A stretch of DNA of 64,000 nt from Bacteroidaceae bacterium (GTDB lineage Bacteria > Bacteroidota > Bacteroidia > Bacteroidales > Bacteroidaceae). Shown here in pieces: positions 53,519 through 62,364 of this stretch. The position numbers and the translations under genes were made by a program. The notes under the pieces were generated by a model, which was given only the letters and a program-made list of their open reading frames with translations, was not told the origin of the DNA and made no database searches. Location: NCBI GenBank assembly GCA_017547165.1, contig JAFYQK010000011.1:90012-154011 (forward strand), given 5' to 3'. Positions within the stretch are counted from its first letter, which is position 1. Each line of letters begins with the position of its first letter.

Positions 53519-55000
53519 TCAGCGTTGCATACGATTACGAGCGGCATCGATACGCAGGAACACAAACAAGAGTATTGTAAAACCCCATAATGATGAACCA
53601 CCATAGCTAAAGAAAGGCAATGGTATTCCAATTACGGGAGTCAGACCAAGCACCATGCCAACATTGATAAAGACATGGAACAGGAAGATACTCATGACAC
53701 TATAGCCATAAATCCTTCCAAAACGGAATGGTTGGCGCTCAGCAAGATAAATAAGACGAAGCAAGAACAGCAAGTACAGCACCAGTACCACCGTGGCGCC
53801 AACAAATCCTTGCTCTTCACCTACAGTACAGAAAATAAAGTCAGTATCTTGTTCCGGCACATATTTTAATTTAGTTTGGGTGCCATTCAAAAATCCCTTT
53901 CCTTTCAGTCCTCCCGAACCAATTGCTATCTTTGCCTGAATGACATTATATCCTGCTCCTTTGGGATCATCTTCAAGACCAAGCAACACTCTGATTCGTG
54001 TCTGCTGGTGTGGTTGAAGTATATCGTTCAGAACATAATTTGTAGAATAAAAGAAACCAGTGCTGCCAATAGCAAATATGGCAATAAGAGCATATGACCA
54101 AAGCTGTTCACGAACCGATAGATAAATCAAGTATGAAATTGTTGCTACAAGAACAGTCAATTGTATCCAACATACATTAAATGGATAAAGAAACTTGGCA
54201 TACAAAACAGCCATAAAATAGGCAAGCGTCCCGAATATCAACACTTGTAGCATGGGTTTACGGAGGGATGTGTAAACCCACATCATTATAGAGACGAAAA
54301 GGTGTATTCCAGACAGGACAAAAAACTCTCCGCTGCTAATTTGGGTAACATCCCATAGAGGAACGTCGGCATAACGTATGCCAACGACAAAATAAAAGAC
54401 TGCAGCGGCACCAGAAAAGAGAATGCTCCCAACCATTCCTTCTCGATAGAACATCAAAAAGAATGCCAAGTAGACTAAAGCGGAGCCTGTTTCCTTTTGC
54501 ATAACAATCAGTATCATAGGCAAAAGAACAAGAATAGCACTAATGCACAGGTCGCGCCAACGGGATAAGTCAAAATTAAAACTACTTATAACTTTGGCTA
54601 TACAAATTGCGGTTGAGAATTTGGCAAACTCGGCTGGCTGGATACTAAATCCTCCAATCTTGATCCACGACAAACTGCCTTTAATGTCGTGGGCTATCAT
54701 TGGAGTAACAAATAGCAAGGCTATAAATCCTATATATAATAAATAGGATAGACTTTCTATAAGGCGGTCGTCGACACAAAGAATTACTCCTACCAAAAAG
54801 AGAGCTGTGACTATCCAAACCAATTGCATACCACTGCGAGCAGAAAAATCAAGTAACTGCGTACCTGCTTCAAGATTGTAGCTGGCTCCACAAATACTCA
54901 TCCAACCCATGGCGACAAGTATTATATAAAAGAATACCGTGAGCCAATCTAGGCTACGCAGGGTAGTCTGCTCCTTATTGTTCTTTTTTGCTGATGGCAT
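53519..55000 (-). CDS. rodA: rod-shape-determining glycosyltransferase RodA
   Basis: This SEDS-family peptidoglycan glycosyltransferase partners with PBP2. I start at the ATG at 55000 (MPSAKKNNKEQTTLRSLDWL, 493 residues); the longer frame starts inside mrdA. About ten or more transmembrane helices are visible. Motifs include the SWIKIGGFSIQPAEFAKFST block (with the SEDS QP-EF-K pattern) and the C-terminal GLTPVIGIPLPFFSYGGSSL. It overlaps mrdA by 26 bp. Confidence 0.95.
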   Translation of the reverse strand: MPSAKKNNKEQTTLRSLDWLTVFFYIILVAMGWMSICGASYNLEAGTQLLDFSARSGMQLVWIVTALFLVGVILCVDDRLIESLSYLLYIGFIALLFVTPMIAHDIKGSLSWIKIGGFSIQPAEFAKFSTAICIAKVISSFNFDLSRWRDLCISAILVLLPMILIVMQKETGSALVYLAFFLMFYREGMVGSILFSGAAAVFYFVVGIRYADVPLWDVTQISSGEFFVLSGIHLFVSIMMWVYTSLRKPMLQVLIFGTLAYFMAVLYAKFLYPFNVCWIQLTVLVATISYLIYLSVREQLWSYALIAIFAIGSTGFFYSTNYVLNDILQPHQQTRIRVLLGLEDDPKGAGYNVIQAKIAIGSGGLKGKGFLNGTQTKLKYVPEQDTDFIFCTVGEEQGFVGATVVLVLYLLFLLRLIYLAERQPFRFGRIYGYSVMSIFLFHVFINVGMVLGLTPVIGIPLPFFSYGGSSLWGFTILLFVFLRIDAARNRMQR

Positions 55001-56843
55001 TGTCTGCAGGAATAATATGTCGGTTTTCAAAAATCTTCGCTTTCTCTTCACTTTCAGGCGACAGTTTGCCAGTAAGATATTGTTCTATCATCAAAGATCC
55101 TATGGGCACTCCATACGTTGCACCCCATATACCATTCTCGACATAAACACAAATGGCGATCTTGGGATCGTTCATTGGTGCAAATCCCATGAAGGCCGAG
55201 TGATCCTGTCCATGTGGATTTTGGGCGGTACCTGTCTTACCACACACTTCGTAAGCAGAAGTCTCTGCAGCACGACATGTTCCGTTTATCACAGCCTCAC
55301 GCATACCCTGGACTACAATTTCGTAGTTGGAACGCTGCGCCATAGTATATCGTCGGTTGGTATAAAGCGAATCTATATCCTCGTCCTGAATGTCTTTGAC
55401 AATGTGAGGAGTGATAAACCAACCACGATTTGCAATAGTGGCACCAAGATTCGCTATTTGAAGAGGAGTCGCATTAACCTCTCCCTGACCAATAGAGATA
55501 GATATGACAGTGAGTCCATTCCATGATTTGCGATATGCCTTGTCATAATATGGAGCATTAGGAATCATTCCGCGTTTCTCTCCTGGCAAGTCAACACCAA
55601 GTTTGTATCCAAAACCCATTGACACCATATAATCTTTCCAACGTGTCATTGCGTCCTGAACCGTTGGATACTTGTTACGATTGGAGAACATCTGAAAAAG
55701 TCCCCAACAATAATAACTATTGCAAGATGTTGCCAACGACGGAACAACAGCAATTGGAGCGGCATGGGCATGACATTTGACAGTCAGACCTTTGAAATGG
55801 AATCCGCCAGTACAAGGATAAGATGTGGATGTGGTAGTAATTCCTTCCTGTAAAAAGGTTAGCGCCTGCGTTGTCTTAAATGTAGAACCAGGCGGATACT
55901 GGCCCATTATAGCACGATTAAGGAGGGGTTTGTGAGGGTTATTGGAAAGAAGTTTGTTATTCTCACCACGCTGACGACCAACCATCATACGCGGATCGTA
56001 TGTAGGACTGCTCACCATGCACAGGATTTCACCGGTAGACGGTTCTATGGCAACAATGCCACCCTTCTTCCCCTTCATGAGACGCTCGCCAAGGGCCTGT
56101 AATTCTATATCTAAAGACAATGTCAGATTCTTACCAGGAACTGGAGCTTCATCAAATTTTCCGTTCTGATAACGACCCTTAATTCGACCACGAGAGTCAC
56201 GCAGCAAGATTTCGACACCTTTTTCTCCACGAAGTTGTTCCTCATATTGGCGTTCTATGCCAAGTTTACCAATATAATCACCACTACGATAATAACTATT
56301 CTGCTCAATATCCTTGGGGCCCACCTCTCCGACGTCGCCCAACACATGCGCAGCATACGGATATGTATATTGGCGAATACTGCGCTTTTGGACATAAAAA
56401 CCGGGATAGCAGAAGAGTTTCTCGCTAAAAGTACTGAACTCTTCGGCAGACAGCTGGCTCATAAATAACTGGGGGGTGTGACGACTATAACCAGGATTAC
56501 GCCTTGGATCGCGAATCTCGTTCATGCGACGAATATACCAGTCTGGAGTGATATTCAGTGTTTTGCACAAATCCAAAGTGTCTACACCTTCCTGCTCCTT
56601 CATTACAACCATAATGTCATAAGCAGGTTGATTGTATACCAAAAGCTTGCCATTACGATCGGTAATTGCACCTCTGGCAGGGAATAGTATACGATTCAGA
56701 AAAGCATTATTGTCGGCGTGGGATTTGTATTCCTCGCTCAACAACTGTAATGTGAACAAGCGTAAGATATAGGAGCATATAATCACAACTACTATGCCGC
56801 CAATAATATATTTACGCTTTCCTAATTCGTATTTCTTCTTCAT
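54975..56843 (-). CDS. mrdA: penicillin-binding protein 2 (elongasome transpeptidase)
   Basis: PBP2 cross-links peptidoglycan during side-wall growth. The 622-residue product has a short cytoplasmic end, one transmembrane helix (about 12-34) and a pedestal domain with ARGAITDRNGKLLVYNQPAYD. The transpeptidase domain has SxxK in PGSTFKTT (Ser 320), SxN in SCN (373-375) and KTG in CGKTGTAQNPHG. Its stop overlaps rodA and it follows mreD by 17 bp. Confidence 0.96.
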   Translation of the reverse strand: MKKKYELGKRKYIIGGIVVVIICSYILRLFTLQLLSEEYKSHADNNAFLNRILFPARGAITDRNGKLLVYNQPAYDIMVVMKEQEGVDTLDLCKTLNITPDWYIRRMNEIRDPRRNPGYSRHTPQLFMSQLSAEEFSTFSEKLFCYPGFYVQKRSIRQYTYPYAAHVLGDVGEVGPKDIEQNSYYRSGDYIGKLGIERQYEEQLRGEKGVEILLRDSRGRIKGRYQNGKFDEAPVPGKNLTLSLDIELQALGERLMKGKKGGIVAIEPSTGEILCMVSSPTYDPRMMVGRQRGENNKLLSNNPHKPLLNRAIMGQYPPGSTFKTTQALTFLQEGITTTSTSYPCTGGFHFKGLTVKCHAHAAPIAVVPSLATSCNSYYCWGLFQMFSNRNKYPTVQDAMTRWKDYMVSMGFGYKLGVDLPGEKRGMIPNAPYYDKAYRKSWNGLTVISISIGQGEVNATPLQIANLGATIANRGWFITPHIVKDIQDEDIDSLYTNRRYTMAQRSNYEIVVQGMREAVINGTCRAAETSAYEVCGKTGTAQNPHGQDHSAFMGFAPMNDPKIAICVYVENGIWGATYGVPIGSLMIEQYLTGKLSPESEEKAKIFENRHIIPADNAISKKEQ

Positions 56844-56860
56844 AAGCAGTTCAGGAACAA

Positions 56861-57367
56861 TCAGGCTTTTGGCTTTCGGAACATCTCTAACAAATAAGCA
56901 AAAAGCATCGACAATGCATAACTACTTACAAAGCGTAAGAGCAAGGTTATTGGATTAAAGAACGTAAAGGCATCTAACAGGAAGTAAATGCCATGATGAA
57001 CTGCCATCAGAATTGCCATATAAAAGAAGTACTTGTATTTACCAAGCAATTCTTTGTTTGGAACGGAATCCTCAAGCGAATCCTTTGGTGCCATTCCATG
57101 AAGAAGGGGTTGTTGGACAAATGATGCAACGACCATTGCACCAGCAGAAATACCCGGAGTATTACTAAAGGCATCAAGCAACAAACCAACCATAAAGGCA
57201 AGTAGCATAGCACTAATACGCCCTGCATTGACAGGAATATGAAACAGTATCATGACACCCATCAAAGGAACGGCATACCCACCTAAACAGATTTTATTGA
57301 AAACAAATATCTGAAGGAAGATAATCAACAGGATTAGACCAATTCTATGAGGCAATGTCTGTATCAT
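56861..57367 (-). CDS. mreD: rod-shape-determining protein MreD
   Basis: A small hydrophobic inner-membrane protein (168 residues) with about five transmembrane helices, beginning IGLILLIIFLQIFVFNKICL. It belongs to the elongasome. Sequence conservation is low in this family, so the call rests on topology and on its place between mreC and mrdA. Its start overlaps the 3' end of mreC by 23 bp. Confidence 0.92.
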   Translation of the reverse strand: MIQTLPHRIGLILLIIFLQIFVFNKICLGGYAVPLMGVMILFHIPVNAGRISAMLLAFMVGLLLDAFSNTPGISAGAMVVASFVQQPLLHGMAPKDSLEDSVPNKELLGKYKYFFYMAILMAVHHGIYFLLDAFTFFNPITLLLRFVSSYALSMLFAYLLEMFRKPKA

Positions 57368-58205
57368 CGTCTTTAAGAATTACGGAAACATCGTGTATAT
57401 TTGCCAAATCAGCAGACAATTGCACAATAAGCTGGTAACTCAAACCATCCTTACTGTCATTTATTTTTATTATACGTCCAACAAATATACCTGGAGGGAA
57501 CACATTACTGAAACCACTTGTCTCGACGGCATCACCCAATTGGAAATCGGCATGCCTTGGTATATCATCGAGAACTGCAGTCAAAACATTACCTCCTTGC
57601 CAATGAAGATAACCGAAATAATTACTACCACGCAAACGGCATGATATTCGCGATTTGCTGTTAAGCACCGACATCACAATAGAATAATGGGCGGTAACGT
57701 GTGAGACAATACCCACTAAGCCTGTACCACAAACCACTCCCATCTTGGTTTCAATTCCATCTGCAGAGCCCTTATTAATTGTGATGTAATTGTCTCTTAA
57801 TGTTATGCTGTTATAAATAACCTTTGCAGGAATTGTTTGTGCTTTTTGCAATTTAGCAGCCAAGGTACGCTCTGTAAACGTACTGTCATGCTTCAAAACA
57901 TTAAGTTCCCGGCGAAGCACTTCTATCTCCTGCTCTAACAAAAGATTCCGATCGGCAAGTTGTTTATTTACTTTTCCCAATGACAAATAAGAAAACACAT
58001 CTTGTTGCCATTCATGAACCTGACCAACAATGCGGTTGGCTCCAGCAAACCAGACACTGCCTTGGTAGTTATTGAAAGATATCAACAGGACAAGGCTGAT
58101 GCTTTCTAACAAAACCAACACCAGCCAATGCGAATATTTTCTTATCCAATCAACAAAACCTTGCATATCGGTAAAGCCCCATCCCGGACGAATGAGGCTT
58201 GACAA
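57345..58205 (-). CDS. mreC: rod-shape-determining protein MreC
   Basis: MreC is a periplasmic elongasome scaffold that activates PBP2. The 286-residue product has one transmembrane helix (about 25-45), a coiled coil (VNKQLADRNLLLEQEIEVLR) and the beta-barrel domain with INKGSADGIETKMGVV and VLNSKSRISCRLRG. It is 6 bp after mreB and overlaps mreD. Confidence 0.95.
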   Translation of the reverse strand: MSSLIRPGWGFTDMQGFVDWIRKYSHWLVLVLLESISLVLLISFNNYQGSVWFAGANRIVGQVHEWQQDVFSYLSLGKVNKQLADRNLLLEQEIEVLRRELNVLKHDSTFTERTLAAKLQKAQTIPAKVIYNSITLRDNYITINKGSADGIETKMGVVCGTGLVGIVSHVTAHYSIVMSVLNSKSRISCRLRGSNYFGYLHWQGGNVLTAVLDDIPRHADFQLGDAVETSGFSNVFPPGIFVGRIIKINDSKDGLSYQLIVQLSADLANIHDVSVILKDDDTDIAS

Positions 58206-58211
58206 TCATTA

Positions 58212-59231
58212 TTACATCAAGAATGCAAATTCATGTATGTGATTCAATGCTATGCCAGTACCCTTTGCCACACAATGCAAAGGATCTTCAGCAACATGGA
58301 AAGGTATATTTATCTTATCAGTAAAGCGACGTGCAAGACCTTTCAGCAAAGCGCCACCACCAGCAAGATAAATGCCATTATGAACAATATCAGCATATAA
58401 CTCTGGTGGAGTTTCCTCAAGAGCCTGGAGAATAGCAGTTTCTATCTTGGCAACAGTCTTCTCAAGACAGCGTGCAATTTCCTGATAACAAACAGGAACT
58501 TCCATAGGCAAAGCAGTGATACGGTTAGGACCATGAACAACATAATCCTCAGGTGCCTCGTCTCCTAAATCGGTAAGAGCGGCACCAACATGTATTTTAA
58601 TACGTTCTGCCATACGCTCACTGACCTTAACATTATGTTGACGAGACATATACTCCTGAATATCAGCAGTAAGTTCATCGCCGGCAACACGCAAACTCTT
58701 GTCGGCAACAATACCACCAAGACTTATCACTGCAATCTCGGTGCTACCACCACCTATATCCACAATCATATTGCCTTCGGGAGCCAAGACATCAATGCCT
58801 ATACCTATAGCAGCAGCCATTGGTTCGTAGATCAAATAAACCTCACGACCTCCTGCATGCTCAGCACTATCACGAACAGCACGCAACTCTACCTCTGTAG
58901 AGCCACTTGGCACACCAATAACCATTTTCAAAGAAGGGGTGAAGAGATGTGTTCCTGTGTGGATTTTCTTAATCAGGCCACGCATCATCTGCTCACATGC
59001 ATTGAAATCTGCAATGACACCATCACGAAGAGGACGTATGGTACGGATCTCCGGATTGGTCTTTTCGTACATCATCTTTGCGCGACTACCCACTGCAATC
59101 ATCTTCTCTGAACGACGATCCAATGCTACTACACTGGGTTCATCTACCAAAACCTTACCATCACAAATGATAATGGTGTTGGCTGTACCCAAGTCCATTG
59201 CGATTTCTTTTGTAAAACTAAAAAATCCCAT
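58212..59231 (-). CDS. mreB: rod-shape-determining actin homologue MreB
   Basis: MreB filaments guide the elongasome. The 339-residue product has the actin-fold phosphate loops MDLGTANTIIIC and IVDIGGGSTEIAVISLGG and the adenosine motif GIYLAGGGALLKGL. The length is typical. It leads mreBCD-mrdA-rodA and lies 25 bp after the IMP cyclohydrolase gene. Confidence 0.97.
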   Translation of the reverse strand: MGFFSFTKEIAMDLGTANTIIICDGKVLVDEPSVVALDRRSEKMIAVGSRAKMMYEKTNPEIRTIRPLRDGVIADFNACEQMMRGLIKKIHTGTHLFTPSLKMVIGVPSGSTEVELRAVRDSAEHAGGREVYLIYEPMAAAIGIGIDVLAPEGNMIVDIGGGSTEIAVISLGGIVADKSLRVAGDELTADIQEYMSRQHNVKVSERMAERIKIHVGAALTDLGDEAPEDYVVHGPNRITALPMEVPVCYQEIARCLEKTVAKIETAILQALEETPPELYADIVHNGIYLAGGGALLKGLARRFTDKINIPFHVAEDPLHCVAKGTGIALNHIHEFAFLM

Positions 59232-59256
59232 TAAATCAAGAGAGTACTAAGAATGA

Positions 59257-59850
59257 TTACTTAACAAAATATTCATGAATAGCAGTATCGTAATGGCTAC
59301 TTACGCCAAATGCCTGAGCAGCAAACCACATTCTGTCTTCAACATCACTCTCGCCACCCTTCTTCTGAAGAAGATCAAGCAATGCAGAATATTCTGCCTT
59401 ACTGGGCACAATGATGACGTCGTTAAAGTTCTTAGCACCAGCACGAATCAAACTAATACCACCAATATCTATTTTCTCAATGATATCAGCCTCACTAGCG
59501 CCACTTGCTACAGTTTGCTCAAAGGGATAAAGGTCTACGATCACCAAATCTATCTCTGGAATCTCATATTGCTCCATCTGCAGACGGTCGCCTTCAAGTT
59601 CACGACGACCAAGAATTCCACCAAAAACCTTAGGGTGAAGAGTTTTTACACGGCCACCAAGAATGCTGGGATAAGATGTTACATCTTCCACCTTTACGCA
59701 TGGAATACCCAGACTCTCAATAAATGTTTGTGTACCACCAGTGCTGAGCAATTCCACGCCTTGAGCATGTAGTGTGCGCAAAATCTCGTCAAGTCCATCC
59801 TTATGGAATACACTGACCAAAGCTCGCTTGATTTTCTTTGTTTGTGACAT
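59257..59850 (-). CDS. purH: IMP cyclohydrolase (single-domain PurH)
   Basis: The 197-residue product matches only the N-terminal, MGS-like IMP cyclohydrolase half of bifunctional PurH. Visible blocks are ALVSVFHKDGLDEILRTL, LLSTGGTQTFIE, VKTLHPKVFGGIL, DLVIVDLYPFE and EKIDIGGISLIRAGAKNF. It ends cleanly in HEYFVK and a stop, and the AICAR formyltransferase half (about 310 residues) is absent: mreB begins 25 bp later. It is probably a genuine one-domain enzyme that needs a separate formyltransferase encoded elsewhere. A truncated PurH is the alternative. Confidence 0.85.
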   Translation of the reverse strand: MSQTKKIKRALVSVFHKDGLDEILRTLHAQGVELLSTGGTQTFIESLGIPCVKVEDVTSYPSILGGRVKTLHPKVFGGILGRRELEGDRLQMEQYEIPEIDLVIVDLYPFEQTVASGASEADIIEKIDIGGISLIRAGAKNFNDVIIVPSKAEYSALLDLLQKKGGESDVEDRMWFAAQAFGVSSHYDTAIHEYFVK

Positions 59851-59890
59851 ATTATTACTTTTTAAGTTTAAACACCTTAATTAACGCGTA

Positions 59891-59898
59891 CAAAGGTA
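59891..59898 (-). promoter_or_regulatory. -7 box upstream of purH-mreBCD operon
   Basis: TACCTTTG on the minus strand matches TAnnTTTG, 41 bp before the purH ATG. Confidence 0.5.
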
Positions 59899-59940
59899 CG
59901 TTTTTTTTAGCAATTATGTGAACGTAATTTGATTATTTTG

Positions 59941-59948
59941 TATCTTTG
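59941..59948 (+). promoter_or_regulatory. -7 box upstream of the LRR-GH20 gene
   Basis: TATCTTTG matches TAnnTTTG, 27 bp before the ATG at 59976. It is back to back with the divergent purH box, 42 bp apart. Confidence 0.5.
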
Positions 59949-59975
59949 TGGTGTTAACAAACCAAAAACATTGAT

Positions 59976-62060
59976 ATGAGAAAAAAATATATAATCCTGG
60001 TGATCATATTTATCACACAATGCTTTTATGTAAACGCACAAAATGTCAAAATCACCGGCGATTTTAGATGCGGAGGATGGAATGACGATTTCCGCCAATT
60101 GAGGGATTTACAATGGAACATGGAAAGTCTGGATTTAAGCGAAGCTGATTGCGACAGCATTAGGCAGAATGCCTTACATTCGAGACACAAACTTAAAAAC
60201 ATCATCTTACCTAACAAACTAAAAATCATTGGTCAGCAAGCTTTATTTGCTTGCGATGGAATAGAAAACATCACCTTACCAGAAAGCACCGAACGAATTG
60301 AAAGCCGCGCTTTTGGCAACTGCTTCGGTTTAAAAACCATTATTTCTTCTGCTACCACCCCACCTCAAATTGCAGAAGATGCTTTCAGCGGAATAGACGT
60401 TAGCAAAGTAAAACTCATTGTCCCCAAAGGTTCAGAAAAGGCATATAAAACGAGTGATGTATGGAAAGATTTTTTCTCAAAGAAAGCAGGAATCGTCAAA
60501 GAAAAGCATAATGGAATTTTCAATATTATACCCATACCTAACAAAATAAGACACACCGAAGGAAAGGAGTTGATTACCAGCAATCTTGGACAAATTATAG
60601 CCCCTTCGTCACTCGCTAACGAAAGCCAGCATCTTCAAGAAATTCTTGACAAAAGATTGCGTCTCAAAACAAAGAAAAAAAGCAAGGCCAAAATCACGTT
60701 GGAGATAGACAAAACTATCGGCAATCCAGAATCCTATACATTATGCATTGATGATTCAGGCATTAAGATTACTGGTGCTGATGCTGCAGGAGTCTTTTAT
60801 GGAATAATGACTTTGGACCAGATATTGATTCCAAAAAATAAAAATGGACAAATTAACACTATCCCTCCCACCATCATCGAAGATAGTCCACGCACAGAAA
60901 TAAGGGAATTGATGCTCGACCCATGCCGAATTTTCATCCCATTTGAAGACCTTAAAGGTATGGTTGCAGAAATGGCCAGATACAAGATGAATGCCATGCA
61001 CTTGCACCTTACTGACGACCAAGCCTGGAGAATTGAGATTAAAAAGTATCCCAGACTGACAGAGAAAGGCAGTTTCCGTGTTGGTATGGACGACATGCAG
61101 ATGCCCATTGAAGGCTTCTATACTCAGGAACAAATGAAAGAACTGGTTGCCTTTGCCAAGAATTACCATGTAGAAATAATACCTGAAATTGAGATGCCCG
61201 GTCATCAGGTAGCAGCCATACACTGCTATCCTGAACTGACTTGCGGAGGCGTGCAGCTACCCATACGTACAACTTGCGGCGTTTCAGACAACCTGCTATG
61301 CCCCAGTAACGAGTTCACTTATGACTTTCTGGAAAACGTGTTCACCGAACTGTCTAGCATCTTTACCTCCAAGTATGTGCATCTTGGCGGCGACGAAGCA
61401 GGAAATCCTCCATTGGAATGCTGGTCTGGGTGCAAGAGTTGCCAAGCCTTGCTTAAGGAAATAATGAGCGATCCCAACACAAAGCCCCAACCAGGGTCAA
61501 GAAATGACAATTGGCGCCTACAAAAGCATATGTTCGACAGAGTAATAGGATTCTTAAGAAGCAAACTCAATAAAACACCAATGTTCTGGTACGAGACCGA
61601 TTTTCATGAAATACAGCCCGGTTGCATAGTTTTTGCCTGGCGCCATGGTCTTACAGCAACTGCCATTGATGCGGCCATTAGATGCAATGCAAAAATAATG
61701 CTTTGCCCTGGAGAACACTGTTATCTTGACTATCCTGCTGCTTCAGGAGACATGCCGGAGGTAAATTGGGGAATGCCTATTACATCTCTACAACAGACCT
61801 ACAAACTAAATCCCGCATGGGGATATAGTAAAGATTTTGAAAAGAACAACCTTTGCGGTGTTGCAGGCACACTATGGAGTGAATGTATAAACTCCACAGA
61901 AAGATTGTATTACATGGCCTTTCCCAGAGCTTTAGCCTTAAGCGAAGCAGGCTGGAGTCAGCAGAGCAACCGAAACTATGATGATTTCGTAAAGCGTCTA
62001 AAGCATATCAGCACAGACATGCACCGAAGAGGTATATGTACTGGAAATCAGCTGAAATAA
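59976..62060 (+). CDS. secreted LRR (BspA-like) / GH20 hexosaminidase fusion
   Basis: The 694-residue product has a signal peptide (MRKKYIILVIIFITQCFYVN). Residues about 35-165 form several BspA-type leucine-rich repeats (LKNIILPNKLKIIGQQALFA, IENITLPESTERIESRAFGN). A GH20 enzyme follows: the N-terminal GH20b domain (about 180-300) and the catalytic barrel with MHLHLTDDQAWRIEIKKYP, EIEMPGHQVAAI and the Asp-Glu pair in HLGGDEAG (473-474). The usual GH20 length without the LRR is about 500-550 residues. No T9SS tail is seen. The LRR part may hold the enzyme on a surface or host protein, which is inference. Confidence 0.92.
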   Translation: MRKKYIILVIIFITQCFYVNAQNVKITGDFRCGGWNDDFRQLRDLQWNMESLDLSEADCDSIRQNALHSRHKLKNIILPNKLKIIGQQALFACDGIENITLPESTERIESRAFGNCFGLKTIISSATTPPQIAEDAFSGIDVSKVKLIVPKGSEKAYKTSDVWKDFFSKKAGIVKEKHNGIFNIIPIPNKIRHTEGKELITSNLGQIIAPSSLANESQHLQEILDKRLRLKTKKKSKAKITLEIDKTIGNPESYTLCIDDSGIKITGADAAGVFYGIMTLDQILIPKNKNGQINTIPPTIIEDSPRTEIRELMLDPCRIFIPFEDLKGMVAEMARYKMNAMHLHLTDDQAWRIEIKKYPRLTEKGSFRVGMDDMQMPIEGFYTQEQMKELVAFAKNYHVEIIPEIEMPGHQVAAIHCYPELTCGGVQLPIRTTCGVSDNLLCPSNEFTYDFLENVFTELSSIFTSKYVHLGGDEAGNPPLECWSGCKSCQALLKEIMSDPNTKPQPGSRNDNWRLQKHMFDRVIGFLRSKLNKTPMFWYETDFHEIQPGCIVFAWRHGLTATAIDAAIRCNAKIMLCPGEHCYLDYPAASGDMPEVNWGMPITSLQQTYKLNPAWGYSKDFEKNNLCGVAGTLWSECINSTERLYYMAFPRALALSEAGWSQQSNRNYDDFVKRLKHISTDMHRRGICTGNQLK

Positions 62061-62118
62061 GAAATTTACTGAATTTTTATAAAAACAAAAGGAGAGTCTA
62101 AACTCTCCTTTTTTTCTG

Positions 62119-62192
62119 TAGCGGGAATGGGACTTGAACCCATGACCTTCGGATTATGAATCCGACGCTCTAACCAGCTGAGCTATCCCGCC
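62119..62192 (-). tRNA. tRNA-Met (CAT)
   Basis: A 74-nt cloverleaf with acceptor stem GGCGGGA/TCCCGCT (G-T at the first pair). The anticodon stem TCGGA/TCCGA holds loop TTCATAA, anticodon CAT, and the T arm is ATGGGTTCAAGTCCCAT. An elongator methionine tRNA is most likely. An isoleucine tRNA with lysidine at the wobble base would also show CAT and is not excluded. The initiator type is unlikely given the acceptor end. Confidence 0.9.
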
Positions 62193-62336
62193 ATAACCAT
62201 CCTCATTTACTTGAGGCATTGCTGTTTTGCGAGTGCAAAGGTAATACAATATTTTTATTCTGCAAAGAATTCGGCATATTTTTCTCAAAAAAAAGTAAAA
62301 GAATGCAATCCAAACATATAATAACACGCATTTTTG

Positions 62337-62344
62337 TATCTTTG
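62337..62344 (+). promoter_or_regulatory. -7 box upstream of the LptF/LptG gene
   Basis: TATCTTTG matches TAnnTTTG, 20 bp before the ATG at 62365. Confidence 0.5.
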
Positions 62345-62364
62345 CGAGGATAATATATGCGCGC

